Source: Patulibacter brassicae
GTDB lineage: Bacteria; Actinomycetota; Thermoleophilia; Solirubrobacterales; Solirubrobacteraceae
Assembly: GCF_033949425.1 (NCBI RefSeq)
Contig: NZ_JAXAVX010000003.1
Span: 248,001 to 312,000, forward strand
Reading direction: 5' to 3'
DNA length: 64,000 nucleotides
Part shown: in pieces, positions 46,375-54,211 of the stretch
Numbering within the stretch: position 1 is the stretch's first letter
Layout: each line of letters starts with the position of its first letter
Notes under the pieces: generated by a model
Seen by the model: only the letters and a program-made list of their open reading frames with translations
Databases searched by the model: none
Told to the model about the DNA's origin: nothing
Program-made: the position numbers and the translations under genes

Positions 46375-47687
46375 GCCCGCGCGCCACCCGCGGCGGCCTG
46401 CTGCTGCTCGCCGGCTTCCTCGCGCTCGCCGCGGCGATCTTCCTCGTGCTCGGCGCGCGCTTCGGCGGTCCGGCGATCCGGGTGTCCGAGCCGTTCCTCC
46501 TGCGAGCGTCGCTGCCCGACGGCCAGGGCCTGACCGTGCGCTCCGACGTGCTGCTGCGCGGGGTGCGCGTCGGGCACGTCCGCACGATCCGCCGCGCGGG
46601 CGGGTCGGCCGCCCTGACGGTCGCCTTCGACGTCGAGGACGTCGTGCCGCGGCGGGGCACGACGCTGCGCGTCGGCACGAAGACCGCGCTCGGCGAGGCC
46701 TACGTCGACGTCGTCCCCGGCCCCCGCGACGCCGCTGCGCTGCGCTCCGGCGCGACGCTGGCGGCCGGCGCGATCCGCCCCTCGGTGGAGGTCGACGAGG
46801 CGCTCGAGGCGCTCTCGCCGTCCGCCCGGCGCGACCTCGCCGCGAGCACGCGGACGTGGGGCGAGGGCACGGCGTCCCCGGAGGCCGACGCCGAGATCGC
46901 CGGCGCGATCGCCGGCGTCCGCGACGCGGTGGGGGGCCTGCACCGGCTCGGCGACGTGCTCGGCGGGCAGGCCGACGACGTCGCGTCGATCGTCGACGCC
47001 GGAGGGCGCGTGGCCGGCGAGCTCGCCGCGCGGCGCGCGCGGCTCGGGTCCCTCGTCGCCGGCGCGGACCGGACGCTGCGCGCGACGGCCGCGGGCCACG
47101 AGGACCTGCGCGCGACGGTCGTCGAGGCGCCCCGGCTGCTGCGCGCGGTCCGCCGGACGCTCGCCGACGCCGATCCGCTCGTCCCCGAGGCCCGGCGCCT
47201 CGTGGCCGACGCGCGCGCCGCCGCGCCCGATCTGGCCGCAGCGACCCGCCGCGTCCCGGCGGTCGCCCGCGACGCCGACCGCGTCCTGCGCGGCGCCGCC
47301 GGCCTGCGGCGCGCCGCGGACCCGGTGCTGGACCGGGCGCCCGCCGTCCTGGACGCCGCCGGTCCGGTGACCCGCCTCGCCGAGCCGGTGCTCGCGAACG
47401 CCGCCACCATGACCCGGTACTTCGAGCCCCGCAAGCGCACGATCGCGGCATGGTTCTCGAACACCGCGGCGATCGGCACGAACGGCGACGCGAAGGGGCG
47501 CTGGGCGCGGTTCTTCGTCTTCTTCGACCCCGCGACGCTCCTGGGGATGAAGGACGGCCTGGCGACGAACGCCTACACCGGTCCGGGCGACGCGGCCGAC
47601 AACCAGCCCTACCGCGCCGGCGACTTCCCGCGCCTGCGCGCGACGCCCGCCCCGGTCTCGCCGGAGCTCCCGCCCGCGAGCCGCTGA
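46371..47687 (+). CDS. Mce-family protein 6 of 6
   Basis: 438 residues, ATGA overlap. N-terminal TM about 8-28, MCE domain about 35-115 (GQGLTVRSDVLLRGVRVGHV, VGTKTALGEAYVDVV), helical domain 130-350, C-terminal TRYFEPRKRTIAAWFSNT. It is the last gene of the operon, followed by a strong hairpin. No lipobox is visible in any of the six, so the lipoprotein subunit usual in mycobacterial mce loci is absent or replaced by a TM anchor. Confidence 0.88.
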   Translation: MSPRATRGGLLLLAGFLALAAAIFLVLGARFGGPAIRVSEPFLLRASLPDGQGLTVRSDVLLRGVRVGHVRTIRRAGGSAALTVAFDVEDVVPRRGTTLRVGTKTALGEAYVDVVPGPRDAAALRSGATLAAGAIRPSVEVDEALEALSPSARRDLAASTRTWGEGTASPEADAEIAGAIAGVRDAVGGLHRLGDVLGGQADDVASIVDAGGRVAGELAARRARLGSLVAGADRTLRATAAGHEDLRATVVEAPRLLRAVRRTLADADPLVPEARRLVADARAAAPDLAAATRRVPAVARDADRVLRGAAGLRRAADPVLDRAPAVLDAAGPVTRLAEPVLANAATMTRYFEPRKRTIAAWFSNTAAIGTNGDAKGRWARFFVFFDPATLLGMKDGLATNAYTGPGDAADNQPYRAGDFPRLRATPAPVSPELPPASR

Positions 47688-47710
47688 CCGCGCCGCGCGG
47701 GCCGTCCGAT

Positions 47711-47740
47711 CCTGTCGTGCGCCGCACGGCGCACGACAGG
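47711..47740. terminator. Strong hairpin after the mce operon
   Basis: CCTGTCGTGCGCC (47711-47723) and GGCGCACGACAGG (47728-47740) form a perfect 13-bp stem with a 4-nt loop, 24 nt after the last mce stop. There is no T-run; it could stop transcription with Rho or protect the 3' end. Confidence 0.65.
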
Positions 47741-47870
47741 ACACGACGGACCGGCGCGGCGGGGCGTCCCCGACGCGGCGTCCTCCCTGCAAGACGTCGA
47801 TCTCGGGGCTCACCCGGCAGCGACCACGACGAGCCGCGCGCATGCCGTGCCGTTCGACGTCCTCGCGGCC
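47728..47870. repeat. Diverged direct repeat, copy A
   Basis: It matches 48827-48970 with roughly 80% identity by eye. GGCGCACGACAGGAC(A/G)CGACGGA is nearly identical, then about 90 bp starting GGCGTCC and including GACGTCGATCTCG align almost without gaps. The two copies flank the VOC gene. Confidence 0.55.
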
Positions 47871-48195
47871 GCACCGGCCTCGAGACCGACGGGCGACGCC
47901 AGCGTGCCTGCCGGACGAGGCCGCGAAGTCGGGACCGGGGACGCCGACGTCGCGAGGCCGCGCGGCGAGCGAGGACGCACGACCAAGACCGGCCCGCCGG
48001 TGTCGCAAGGCCGGTCGCCGGGACGCGCCGCACGACGAGGACCGGCCCGGCCACGCCGCGACGCCCATCGGCCGGACGAGGCCGCAGGGCGGGACGCGTG
48101 AGCGCACCGACCGATGATTCCCCGCGCCGGCGACGGTCCTTCCTGACGAGGCCGCCCGTCCCGGACGGTCCGCCAACGACCGCCGGAGGTCCTCC

Positions 48196-48570
48196 GTGCT
48201 CCGTCACAGCGCCGCGTTCAGCGGCTACTCGATCGACGACGTCGACGCCGCGACCCGCTTCTACGGCACGGCCCTCGGCCTGCGCGTCCTCCCCGACGAC
48301 GCGATGCCCGGCATCCTCGAGCTCGACGCGGGAGGCCGCGGCGTCCTGCTCTACGCGAAGGACGACCACGTCCCGGCGACGTTCACCGTCCTGAACTTCC
48401 CGGTCGTCGATATCGAGGCCACCGTCCGCGGCCTCGCCGAGCGCGGCGTGACGTTCGAGCGCTACGACGCGATGGACCAGGACGACCTCGGCATCCACCG
48501 CGGCGGCGGTCCGCTCATCGCGTGGTTCACGGACCCGGCCGGGAACGTCCTGTCGGTGATGGAGGTCTGA
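48196..48570 (+). CDS. VOC-superfamily (glyoxalase-like) protein
   Basis: 124 residues from GTG. Two beta-alpha-beta-beta-beta units of the vicinal oxygen chelate fold: SGYSIDDVDAATRFYGTALGL at the start, GGPLIAWFTDPAGNVLSVMEV at the end. Metal-site positions look only partly conserved (Glu123 in VMEV), so it may bind a small molecule without the lyase reaction. It is isolated, with repeat-rich non-coding DNA on both sides; the spacing suggests a single-gene unit, possibly acquired. Confidence 0.85.
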   Translation: MLRHSAAFSGYSIDDVDAATRFYGTALGLRVLPDDAMPGILELDAGGRGVLLYAKDDHVPATFTVLNFPVVDIEATVRGLAERGVTFERYDAMDQDDLGIHRGGGPLIAWFTDPAGNVLSVMEV

Positions 48571-48637
48571 GCCGGGCGCCGACGGCGTCGGCGCGGGTGG
48601 AGCACGGCTCGAGGCGGCACAGCGTCCTCGACGCGGA

Positions 48638-48693
48638 GCGACGCCGCACCGCGACTGGCGCGACGCCGCAGCCTGACGCGCAGCGACGCCGCA
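48638..48693. repeat. Short tandem repeat, three units
   Basis: GCGACGCCGCA begins at 48638, 48660 and 48683, giving a 22-23 bp period with less conserved spacers. Confidence 0.5.
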
Positions 48694-48758
48694 CCCCGAC
48701 GCGCGCGGCACCGGGCGGTGCGCATCCTCGCCGTCGCGGCCGCCAGGAGATCTCCGCG

Positions 48759-49012
48759 CGACACGACCGACCGCCGCCCTGACTCATCCGCCCCGCAGGG
48801 CGGGGCGTCCCGGCGCGGGCGAAGGCGGCGCACGACAGGACGCGACGGAGAGCGGCGCCGCAGAGCGGACCCGACTCGGCGTCCCACCTGCAGGACGTCG
48901 ATCTCGCCGCCTACCCGGCGGCGAGCAGGACGAGCCGCACGCATGTCCTGTCGTTCGTCGCTCTCGCCATCGCCCGAGCGACGAGACCGACGCACGACAC
49001 GACCGACCGCCG
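48759..49012. repeat. 18-bp dispersed repeat, two copies
   Basis: CGACACGACCGACCGCCG is present at 48759-48776 and again at 48995-49012, flanking copy B of the longer direct repeat. Confidence 0.5.
48827..48970. repeat. Diverged direct repeat, copy B
   Basis: Counterpart of 47728-47870. The half-site GGCGCACGACAGG of the 47711 hairpin is retained here without its partner arm, so copy B does not form the same stem. Confidence 0.55.
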
Positions 49013-49229
49013 TCGGCGCCGCCCCGCCGACGAGCGTCCGTCACTTCCGTCGGCCCGGACCACGTCGTGCCGCCGCGCCCGACTCCCCGGGACGGCGAAC
49101 GCGCGACGGCGCCCGGCTCCCCGCGCGGACCTCGACCGGGAGGCCCCGGGCCGCGACCAGGACCAGGACCCAGGACCGCGACCGCGACGCCGCCCCGGGA
49201 TCGCACGTGCACGACCGCGGCGAGGACCC

Positions 49230-50588
49230 TCAGCGACCGGCGCCGATGCGCCGCACCGGGATCCCGGCCGCGTGCCACGCATCGGTGTCCAGCACGCCGC
49301 GGCCGTCGACCACCGCGCGCGCACCGGGCACGTCCGCCGGGACGAGGGTCCGGTAGGCGGCGTGGTCGGCCTGGAGGATCGCGCCGTCGACCGGGCCGCC
49401 GCGCCACGGCTCGAGGTCGAGCGCCTCGAGCTCCTCGTCGGCGTAGAGCGGATCGGCGACGACGGCGCGGGCGCCTGCCGCCGCGAGCGCGTCGCGCAGG
49501 CCGAAGACGCCGCTGAAGGCCGTCTCCTTCACGTCGCCGCGGTAGGCGGCGCCGAGCACGAGCACCGTCCGGCCCCGCAGGTCGCCGTCGAGCAGCCCGG
49601 CCAGCAGGCCGACCGCGTAGGCGGGCATCGCCTCGTTCACCGCGCGCGCGGCGGCGGGCAGGCTCGCCCCGGGGTCGCCGGCGAGGTAGAAGCGCGGGTA
49701 GACCGGGATGCAGTGCCCGCCCACCGCGACGCCGGGCCGGTGGATGTGGCTGAAGGGCTGCGAGTTCGCCGCGTCGATGACGGCCTGCACGTCGACGCCG
49801 ATCCGGTCGGCGTGCTGGGCGAGCTCGTTGGCGAAGGCGATGTTCAGGTCGCGGTACGTCGTCTCGGCGAGCTTCGTGAGCTCGGCCGCCTCCGCGCCCC
49901 CGAGCGACCGGACCTCGATCGGGTCCTCCGTCGCGGGCCGGGCTGCGGCCTCCTCGCCGTTGAGCAGCCGGCGGTAGCGCTGCGCGGTGCGCGCCTCGCC
50001 GGCCGGGTCGAGGCCGCCGACGAGCTTCGGGTACGTCTCGAGGTCCCGGAAGATCCGTCCGCTGTAGACGCGCTCGGGGCTGTGGGCGGCGTGGAAGTCG
50101 ACGCCCTCCCGCAGGCCCGAGATCCGCTCGAGCAGCGGAGCGACCCGCGCGCGCGTGGAGCCGACCGGCAGGGTCGTCTCGACGACGATGCTCGGCGGCT
50201 CCCCGTCCGGCCCCGCGGCGGTGCCGCCCTCCTGCGCGGCGCGCGCGAGGCCGGCGCCGACGGCGGTCAGCGCCGCGTCGATCGCGCGCCAGTCCGGCTG
50301 GGCGTCGGCGTCGACGATCAGCGGCGGCACGACGAGCACGAGGTCGGCTCCACCGCCGGCGGCGATCGCCGCGACGGTGTCCGTCGTGGCGGACAGGCGT
50401 CCCGCCGGCACGGCGTCCGCCAGGGCCTCCGCGAGCCCGCCCTCCCCCGGGAACGGCTCCTGCGCGTCGTTCACGAGCGCGACGACGCCACGGTCGATGT
50501 CGCAGCCGACGACCTCGTGGCCGCGGCCGGCGGCGAACGCGGCCAGCGGGAGGCCGATCTTCCCCAGGGCGACGACGACGACCCTCAT
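49230..50588 (-). CDS. UDP-sugar 6-dehydrogenase (UDP-GlcNAc/ManNAc type)
   Basis: 452 residues from the ATG at 50588. It oxidises the C6 hydroxyl of a UDP-hexose(NAc) to the uronic acid with two NAD+. The N-terminal Rossmann loop is VVALGKIGLPLA; the central domain has SPERVYSGR and AELTKLAETTYRDLNIAFANE; catalytic Cys293 is in GGHCIPVYPRF; the C-terminal UDP-binding domain has GAAYRGDVKET. The WbpA/WbpO/WecC type is favoured over plain UDP-glucose dehydrogenase by the SPERVYSGR segment. ATGA overlap with the upstream oxidoreductase gene implies one pathway. Confidence 0.9.
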   Translation of the reverse strand: MRVVVVALGKIGLPLAAFAAGRGHEVVGCDIDRGVVALVNDAQEPFPGEGGLAEALADAVPAGRLSATTDTVAAIAAGGGADLVLVVPPLIVDADAQPDWRAIDAALTAVGAGLARAAQEGGTAAGPDGEPPSIVVETTLPVGSTRARVAPLLERISGLREGVDFHAAHSPERVYSGRIFRDLETYPKLVGGLDPAGEARTAQRYRRLLNGEEAAARPATEDPIEVRSLGGAEAAELTKLAETTYRDLNIAFANELAQHADRIGVDVQAVIDAANSQPFSHIHRPGVAVGGHCIPVYPRFYLAGDPGASLPAAARAVNEAMPAYAVGLLAGLLDGDLRGRTVLVLGAAYRGDVKETAFSGVFGLRDALAAAGARAVVADPLYADEELEALDLEPWRGGPVDGAILQADHAAYRTLVPADVPGARAVVDGRGVLDTDAWHAAGIPVRRIGAGR

Positions 50589-51643
50589 CGCGCCGCTCCG
50601 GTCGCATGGCCGCCCGGGGCGACGTGCACCGTCTCGCCCTCCGCGGCGCTGCGCAGCACGGCGTCGGCGAGCTCGACGGCCGCCAGCCCCTCCTCGAGCG
50701 AGACGACCGCCGCCTGCTCGTCGCCGCGGACCAGGGCGCAGAAGCCCTTGAGCTCGACGAGCAGCGGCTCGCGCCGCGAGAGCGCGTAGCGGGTGACGTC
50801 GCCCTCGCTCACGCCGCGCAGCGTCCGAGCGGCGTCCCACTCCGACGTCACCTCGCCGTTGGCGTAGAAGGTCAGGTCGGCCGTCAGCGTGTCGGCGACG
50901 AGCATCCCCCGCTCGCCGAGGACCCGCGTGCGGCGGACCTTCGTCGGCGAGAGCCAGTCGACCATCGTCGTGAAGGTCGTCCCGTGGGCGAGGCGCCCGA
51001 CGACGTTCACGAGGTCCTCGTGCCGACGGCCCATCCGGTGCTGGGTCTGCGCGGCGAGCGTCACGACGGGGCCGCCGCCGAGCCAGCCGACGAGGTCGAG
51101 GTCGTGCGTCGCGAGGTCCTTCACGACCCCGACGTCGCGGATCCGGTCGGGGAACGGGCCGATCCGCTCCGTCGCGACGTGGAAGACCTGGCCCAGCTGG
51201 CCGGCCTGCGCGCGGCGGCGCAGCTCGATCAGCGCGGGGTTGCAGCGCTCGACGTGCCCGACGGCGCCCTGGACGCCGGCCGCGCGGACGGCGGCGATGA
51301 GCTCGCGCGCCCGCGCGGGATCCTCGGCCAGCGGCTTCTCGACGAGGACGGAGACCCCGGCGGCGACGAGCTCGAGGACCGCGGGCACGTGCTCCTCGGT
51401 CGGGACGGCGACGACCGCGAGCTCCGGGGCGCTCGCCGGGTCGTGGTCCAGGAGCGCCCGGACGGTCGGGAAGACGAGCGCCGGATCGGCGACCGCCCCG
51501 TGCCGGTCGCCGCCCGGATCGACGGCGCCGACGAACGTCGTCAGGCCCGACGTCTGCAGGAGCCGCGCGTGGTGGCGGCCCATCATCCCGAGGCCGACGA
51601 TCGCGCCGCGCAGCGGCCGGGGGGCGGCGGTGGTCGCGCTCAC
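50585..51643 (-). CDS. Gfo/Idh/MocA oxidoreductase, WlbA-like
   Basis: 352 residues from a GTG at 51643. NAD-binding GLGMMGRHHARLL (17-29), then EKPLAEDP (102-109) and GHVERCNPAL (129-138). This last motif is characteristic of UDP-GlcNAc(A) 3-dehydrogenases (WlbA/WbpB). Coupled to the UDP-sugar dehydrogenase, it probably forms the 3-keto sugar that a transaminase would aminate. A TAGGCT -10 box lies 7 nt upstream of the start, so the mRNA is probably leaderless. No aminotransferase gene is in the window. Confidence 0.85.
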   Translation of the reverse strand: MSATTAAPRPLRGAIVGLGMMGRHHARLLQTSGLTTFVGAVDPGGDRHGAVADPALVFPTVRALLDHDPASAPELAVVAVPTEEHVPAVLELVAAGVSVLVEKPLAEDPARARELIAAVRAAGVQGAVGHVERCNPALIELRRRAQAGQLGQVFHVATERIGPFPDRIRDVGVVKDLATHDLDLVGWLGGGPVVTLAAQTQHRMGRRHEDLVNVVGRLAHGTTFTTMVDWLSPTKVRRTRVLGERGMLVADTLTADLTFYANGEVTSEWDAARTLRGVSEGDVTRYALSRREPLLVELKGFCALVRGDEQAAVVSLEEGLAAVELADAVLRSAAEGETVHVAPGGHATGAAR

Positions 51644-51650
51644 CCCGGGG

Positions 51651-51656
51651 AGCCTA
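51651..51656 (-). promoter_or_regulatory. -10 box TAGGCT, leaderless type
   Basis: On the minus strand TAGGCT is separated by 7 nt from the GTG at 51643. Confidence 0.45.
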
Positions 51657-51835
51657 CGGACCTCGCCTGCGGGCGGAGGTCCTGCGCGGCACGGCGTCGC
51701 CGCCGCTCGTGACCGGTCCGCGGCACGGCGCCGCCCCACCCGCGGTCGGGACCGCCCGCCGCCCGGGCGGCGGGCGCCCGCCGGTCACGCGCCGGTCATC
51801 CGTCGACCGGCGGGCGGGAGCGAACCGCTCCGGGC

Positions 51836-53064
51836 TCAGCGGACGTCGAACCGGTACAGGTCGTTGGCGTCCATGAGCGAGATGACCTTCTGCGGGTACT
51901 GCGTGTCGGTCGCGTAGCCGGCCTTCCAGATCGCCCGCACGAACGCGCGCGAGTCGTCCTTCACGGCGAACGCCGGGCGATAGCGCGAGGACTCCGAGAG
52001 GAACTCGCTGTGGTCGACGAACGAGTCGGTCGCGCTGCGGTAGAGGCGGAACGCCGCGAGCACGGTGTACTCCGAGCCGTCCGGGCGCTGCTCCTTCGTC
52101 TTGCGGAAGACGCAGCCGACGGCCTCGTCGCCCCACCGGTAGCGCTGGCCGCCCTTGTGCGCGGCCTTGATGCCGAAGTAGTTGTTGGCGCCGGCGGTGT
52201 GCTGGCCGTCGCCGGACTCGAGGATGCCCTGACCGAGCGTCACCGCGGCCGGCACGCCGGTACGGCGGTCGCTCGTGGAGGCGCCGGGGCCGAACCGCGC
52301 GACGAACTCGGCGCGACTGCCGGGCGCCCGCTCGAGCGCGAACGGCACGTCGGAGGTGCAGCGCCCCTCCTCGGCCTGCCCGGGCTGCGGCCCGCCGCCG
52401 GGGTTCGGGGCCTGGTCGCCGCCGCCGGGATCGCTCTCGGTCGGCTTGCAGTCCGGGGCGATCCGCCCGTCCGAGCCGGTGTACGTGTAGGAGTCCGGGA
52501 CGAAGCCGACGGCCGGCTGCGTGATCCGGTTCCAGAGCTTCGAGGTGCCGTACGTGCCCTGGACCGCCGGGCCGATCGCCTGGCAGCTGATGCGGACCTT
52601 CGTGCCGGTCGGCAGGCGCGTGACCTCGCGCGCGGTCGTCGTCGGGCCGCGGCGGACGATGAGCGGCAGTCGCTCGGTCCCGATCCGGCCGGGCTTCGTC
52701 GCCCCGGCGGCGGGCCTCGTGCCGCAGGCGCCGGTGACGAGGCTGTCGGACCCGGTGAAGACGCGGCTGTCGGAGACGAAGCCGACGCGCCGCGGAAGCA
52801 GACCTTGTCCCAGATCTTCGAGCGCCCGTAGGGACCGGAGACGAGCGGGCCGGAGGTCTGGCAGACGATCGGCGCGCGGGCGCCCTTGGCGAGGCGGCCG
52901 ATCCGCTTGCCGCCGGGCCTGGCGAGGACGGGGACGGCGCCCTTGGCGGCGGTGGCCGTGACGCCACCGCGGGCCGTGCCGGGCGCGGCGCCGGCCGCGG
53001 GGGCGAGCGTCAGCAGGCCGAGGGCGGCCGCGGCGGCCGCGGCCGCGTGGGAGGGGCGAGGCAT
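51836..53064 (-). pseudogene. Secreted glucosaminidase with SH3-like repeats, broken by a 1-nt frameshift
   Basis: The 5' part reads in one frame from the ATG at 53064: signal peptide, then SH3-like repeat 1 up to GRSKIWDKVCFRG near 52790. The protein continues only in the -1 shifted frame: RVGFVSDSRVFTGSD, then repeat 2 (CQAIGPAVQGTYGTSKLWNR, VGFVPDSYTYTGSDG), a Gly/Pro linker, and a GH73-type glucosaminidase domain with GQGILESGDG (catalytic Glu), NNYFGIKA and the C-terminal IWKAGYATDTQYPQKVI. The two repeats align across the break, so one base is missing near 52789-52791. Repaired length would be about 409 residues. It is a genuine null allele, a phase-variable site or a sequencing error. 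The family hydrolyses the glycan backbone of peptidoglycan. Confidence 0.8.
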
Positions 53065-53256
53065 GGGACTCCTCAGGGAACGCGTTGGGGGGACGGGCCG
53101 CGACGGTGGCGACCCCGCGACCGGCTGCGGGCTACGACGCCGGCGGGGCCGGCTCGGGGTCGTCTCATGGAGTTCTCACCGCGTCGCGCGACCCGCGGGC
53201 GCGGCGCTGCGCCGTCGGCGGGAGGCCGCGAGCGGTCCGCGCTGCGCGCCGCCGAC

Positions 53257-53262
53257 TACGCT
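53257..53262 (+). promoter_or_regulatory. -10 box TACGCT, leaderless type
   Basis: TACGCT is followed by 7 nt and the ATG at 53270. The same hexamer precedes the gene at 54212. Confidence 0.5.
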
Positions 53263-53269
53263 CCCGCCC

Positions 53270-54154
53270 ATGGCTCGCAAGCCGCCGCGCGCGTCGATGC
53301 ATCCCTCGGCCGTCGCCGACCCGACCGCGGCAGCCGGCGCCGGCTCGCTCGTCGGCCCGGAGGCCCGGCTCGGGGAAGGCGTGCGGCTGGCGCCCTACGC
53401 CGTCGTCGACGCCCGGTGCCGGGTCGGGGAGGGGACGATCATCGGGACCCACGCCGTCGTGCACCGCGACGTCGTCCTGGGTGCGGGCTGCGTGCTCGGC
53501 AGCCACGTCGTCGTGCACCCCGGCACGACCGTCGGGGACGGGGTCGTCGTCGGCGACCACGCGGTGCTCGGCAAGCCGCCGCGCCTGCGCGCGGGCTCGG
53601 CGTCGGCGCGCGAGGGGATCGCGCCGCTCGTCATCGACGACGGGGCCTCCGTCGGCGCGGGGTCGGTCGTGGCCGCCGGCGCCCGGATCGGCCGCGGCAC
53701 GATCGTCGGCGACCAGGCGTTCGTCCGCGAGCGCGCGATCGTCGGCGCGGGCGGCGTCGTCGGCCGCGGCAGCACGGTGGACTGCGACGTCACCGTCGGC
53801 GACCGCGTGAGCATCCAGACCGACGTCTACCTGACGGCGCGCAGCACGGTCGAGGACGACGTCTTCCTCGGCCCCGGCGTGCTGACGACGAACGACGACC
53901 GGATGGGCCGTGCGCCGCTGGGCCCGGACGGGGAGCCCGAGCCGTCCGGGATCGAGCTGCGCGGCGCGACGATCCGCCGCGGTGCCCGTGTCGGCGGCCG
54001 CGCGACGCTCGTCCCCGGCGTCGAGATCGGCGCCGACGCGTTCGTCGCCGCCGGTGCGGTCGTCACGCGGGACGTCCCGCCCGCGACGCGCGTCATCGGC
54101 GTCCCGGCCCGACCGGCGGGCGAGGTGCCCGCCGCGGACCGGCTGCGCGACTGA
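53270..54154 (+). CDS. Left-handed beta-helix (hexapeptide) acyltransferase
   Basis: 294 residues from the ATG at 53270. More than ten imperfect hexapeptide turns ([LIV]GxGxxx type) run from about 20 to 280, e.g. VVHRDVVLGAGCVLGS, GDHAVLGKPPRL, and GVPARPAGEVP at the end typical of sugar N- or O-acetyltransferases. It resembles UDP-sugar N-acetyltransferases (WbpD/WlbB) but is about 100 residues longer, with an insert around 105-135. It could acetylate the amino sugar made by the dehydrogenase pair nearby. Acyl donor presumably acetyl-CoA; substrate unproven. Confidence 0.8.
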   Translation: MARKPPRASMHPSAVADPTAAAGAGSLVGPEARLGEGVRLAPYAVVDARCRVGEGTIIGTHAVVHRDVVLGAGCVLGSHVVVHPGTTVGDGVVVGDHAVLGKPPRLRAGSASAREGIAPLVIDDGASVGAGSVVAAGARIGRGTIVGDQAFVRERAIVGAGGVVGRGSTVDCDVTVGDRVSIQTDVYLTARSTVEDDVFLGPGVLTTNDDRMGRAPLGPDGEPEPSGIELRGATIRRGARVGGRATLVPGVEIGADAFVAAGAVVTRDVPPATRVIGVPARPAGEVPAADRLRD

Positions 54155-54199
54155 CGTCCGCCGAGTTGGCGCGTCGGCGCGATCGACCCCCCGCTCGGA

Positions 54200-54205
54200 T
54201 ACGCT
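54200..54205 (+). promoter_or_regulatory. -10 box TACGCT, leaderless type
   Basis: TACGCT is followed by 6 nt and the GTG at 54212. Confidence 0.5.
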
Positions 54206-54211
54206 CGCCGC

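Larger units (their letters stand above)
47688..48195. other. Non-coding, repeat-rich stretch after mce operon
   Basis: There is no convincing gene in 508 bp. It holds the hairpin at 47711-47740 and the first copy of a diverged direct repeat (47728-47870, second copy 48827-48970). A local repeat of CGCACGAC(C/G)A(A/G)GACCGGCCCG occurs at 47976 and 48029. Short frames on either strand lack any recognisable protein. Confidence 0.6.
48571..49229. other. Non-coding, repeat-rich stretch
   Basis: 659 bp with no credible gene. It holds three copies of GCGACGCCGCA about 22 bp apart (48638-48693), an 8-bp hairpin CGCCCCGC-AGG-GCGGGGCG (48789-48807), two copies of the 18-mer CGACACGACCGACCGCCG (48759-48776, 48995-49012), and copy B of the direct repeat seen after the mce operon. 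Confidence 0.6.

Noticed and set aside
47842..48117. Small frames between the mce operon and the VOC gene
   Set aside because: Arg/Pro-rich in both frames, no start context, and the region is explained by repeats.
44634..48176. Two 1180-residue minus-strand frames opposite the mce genes (44634-48176 and 45169-48711)
   Set aside because: They are pure shadows of the mce genes and the repeat region; both Mce reading frames show real domains on the plus strand.
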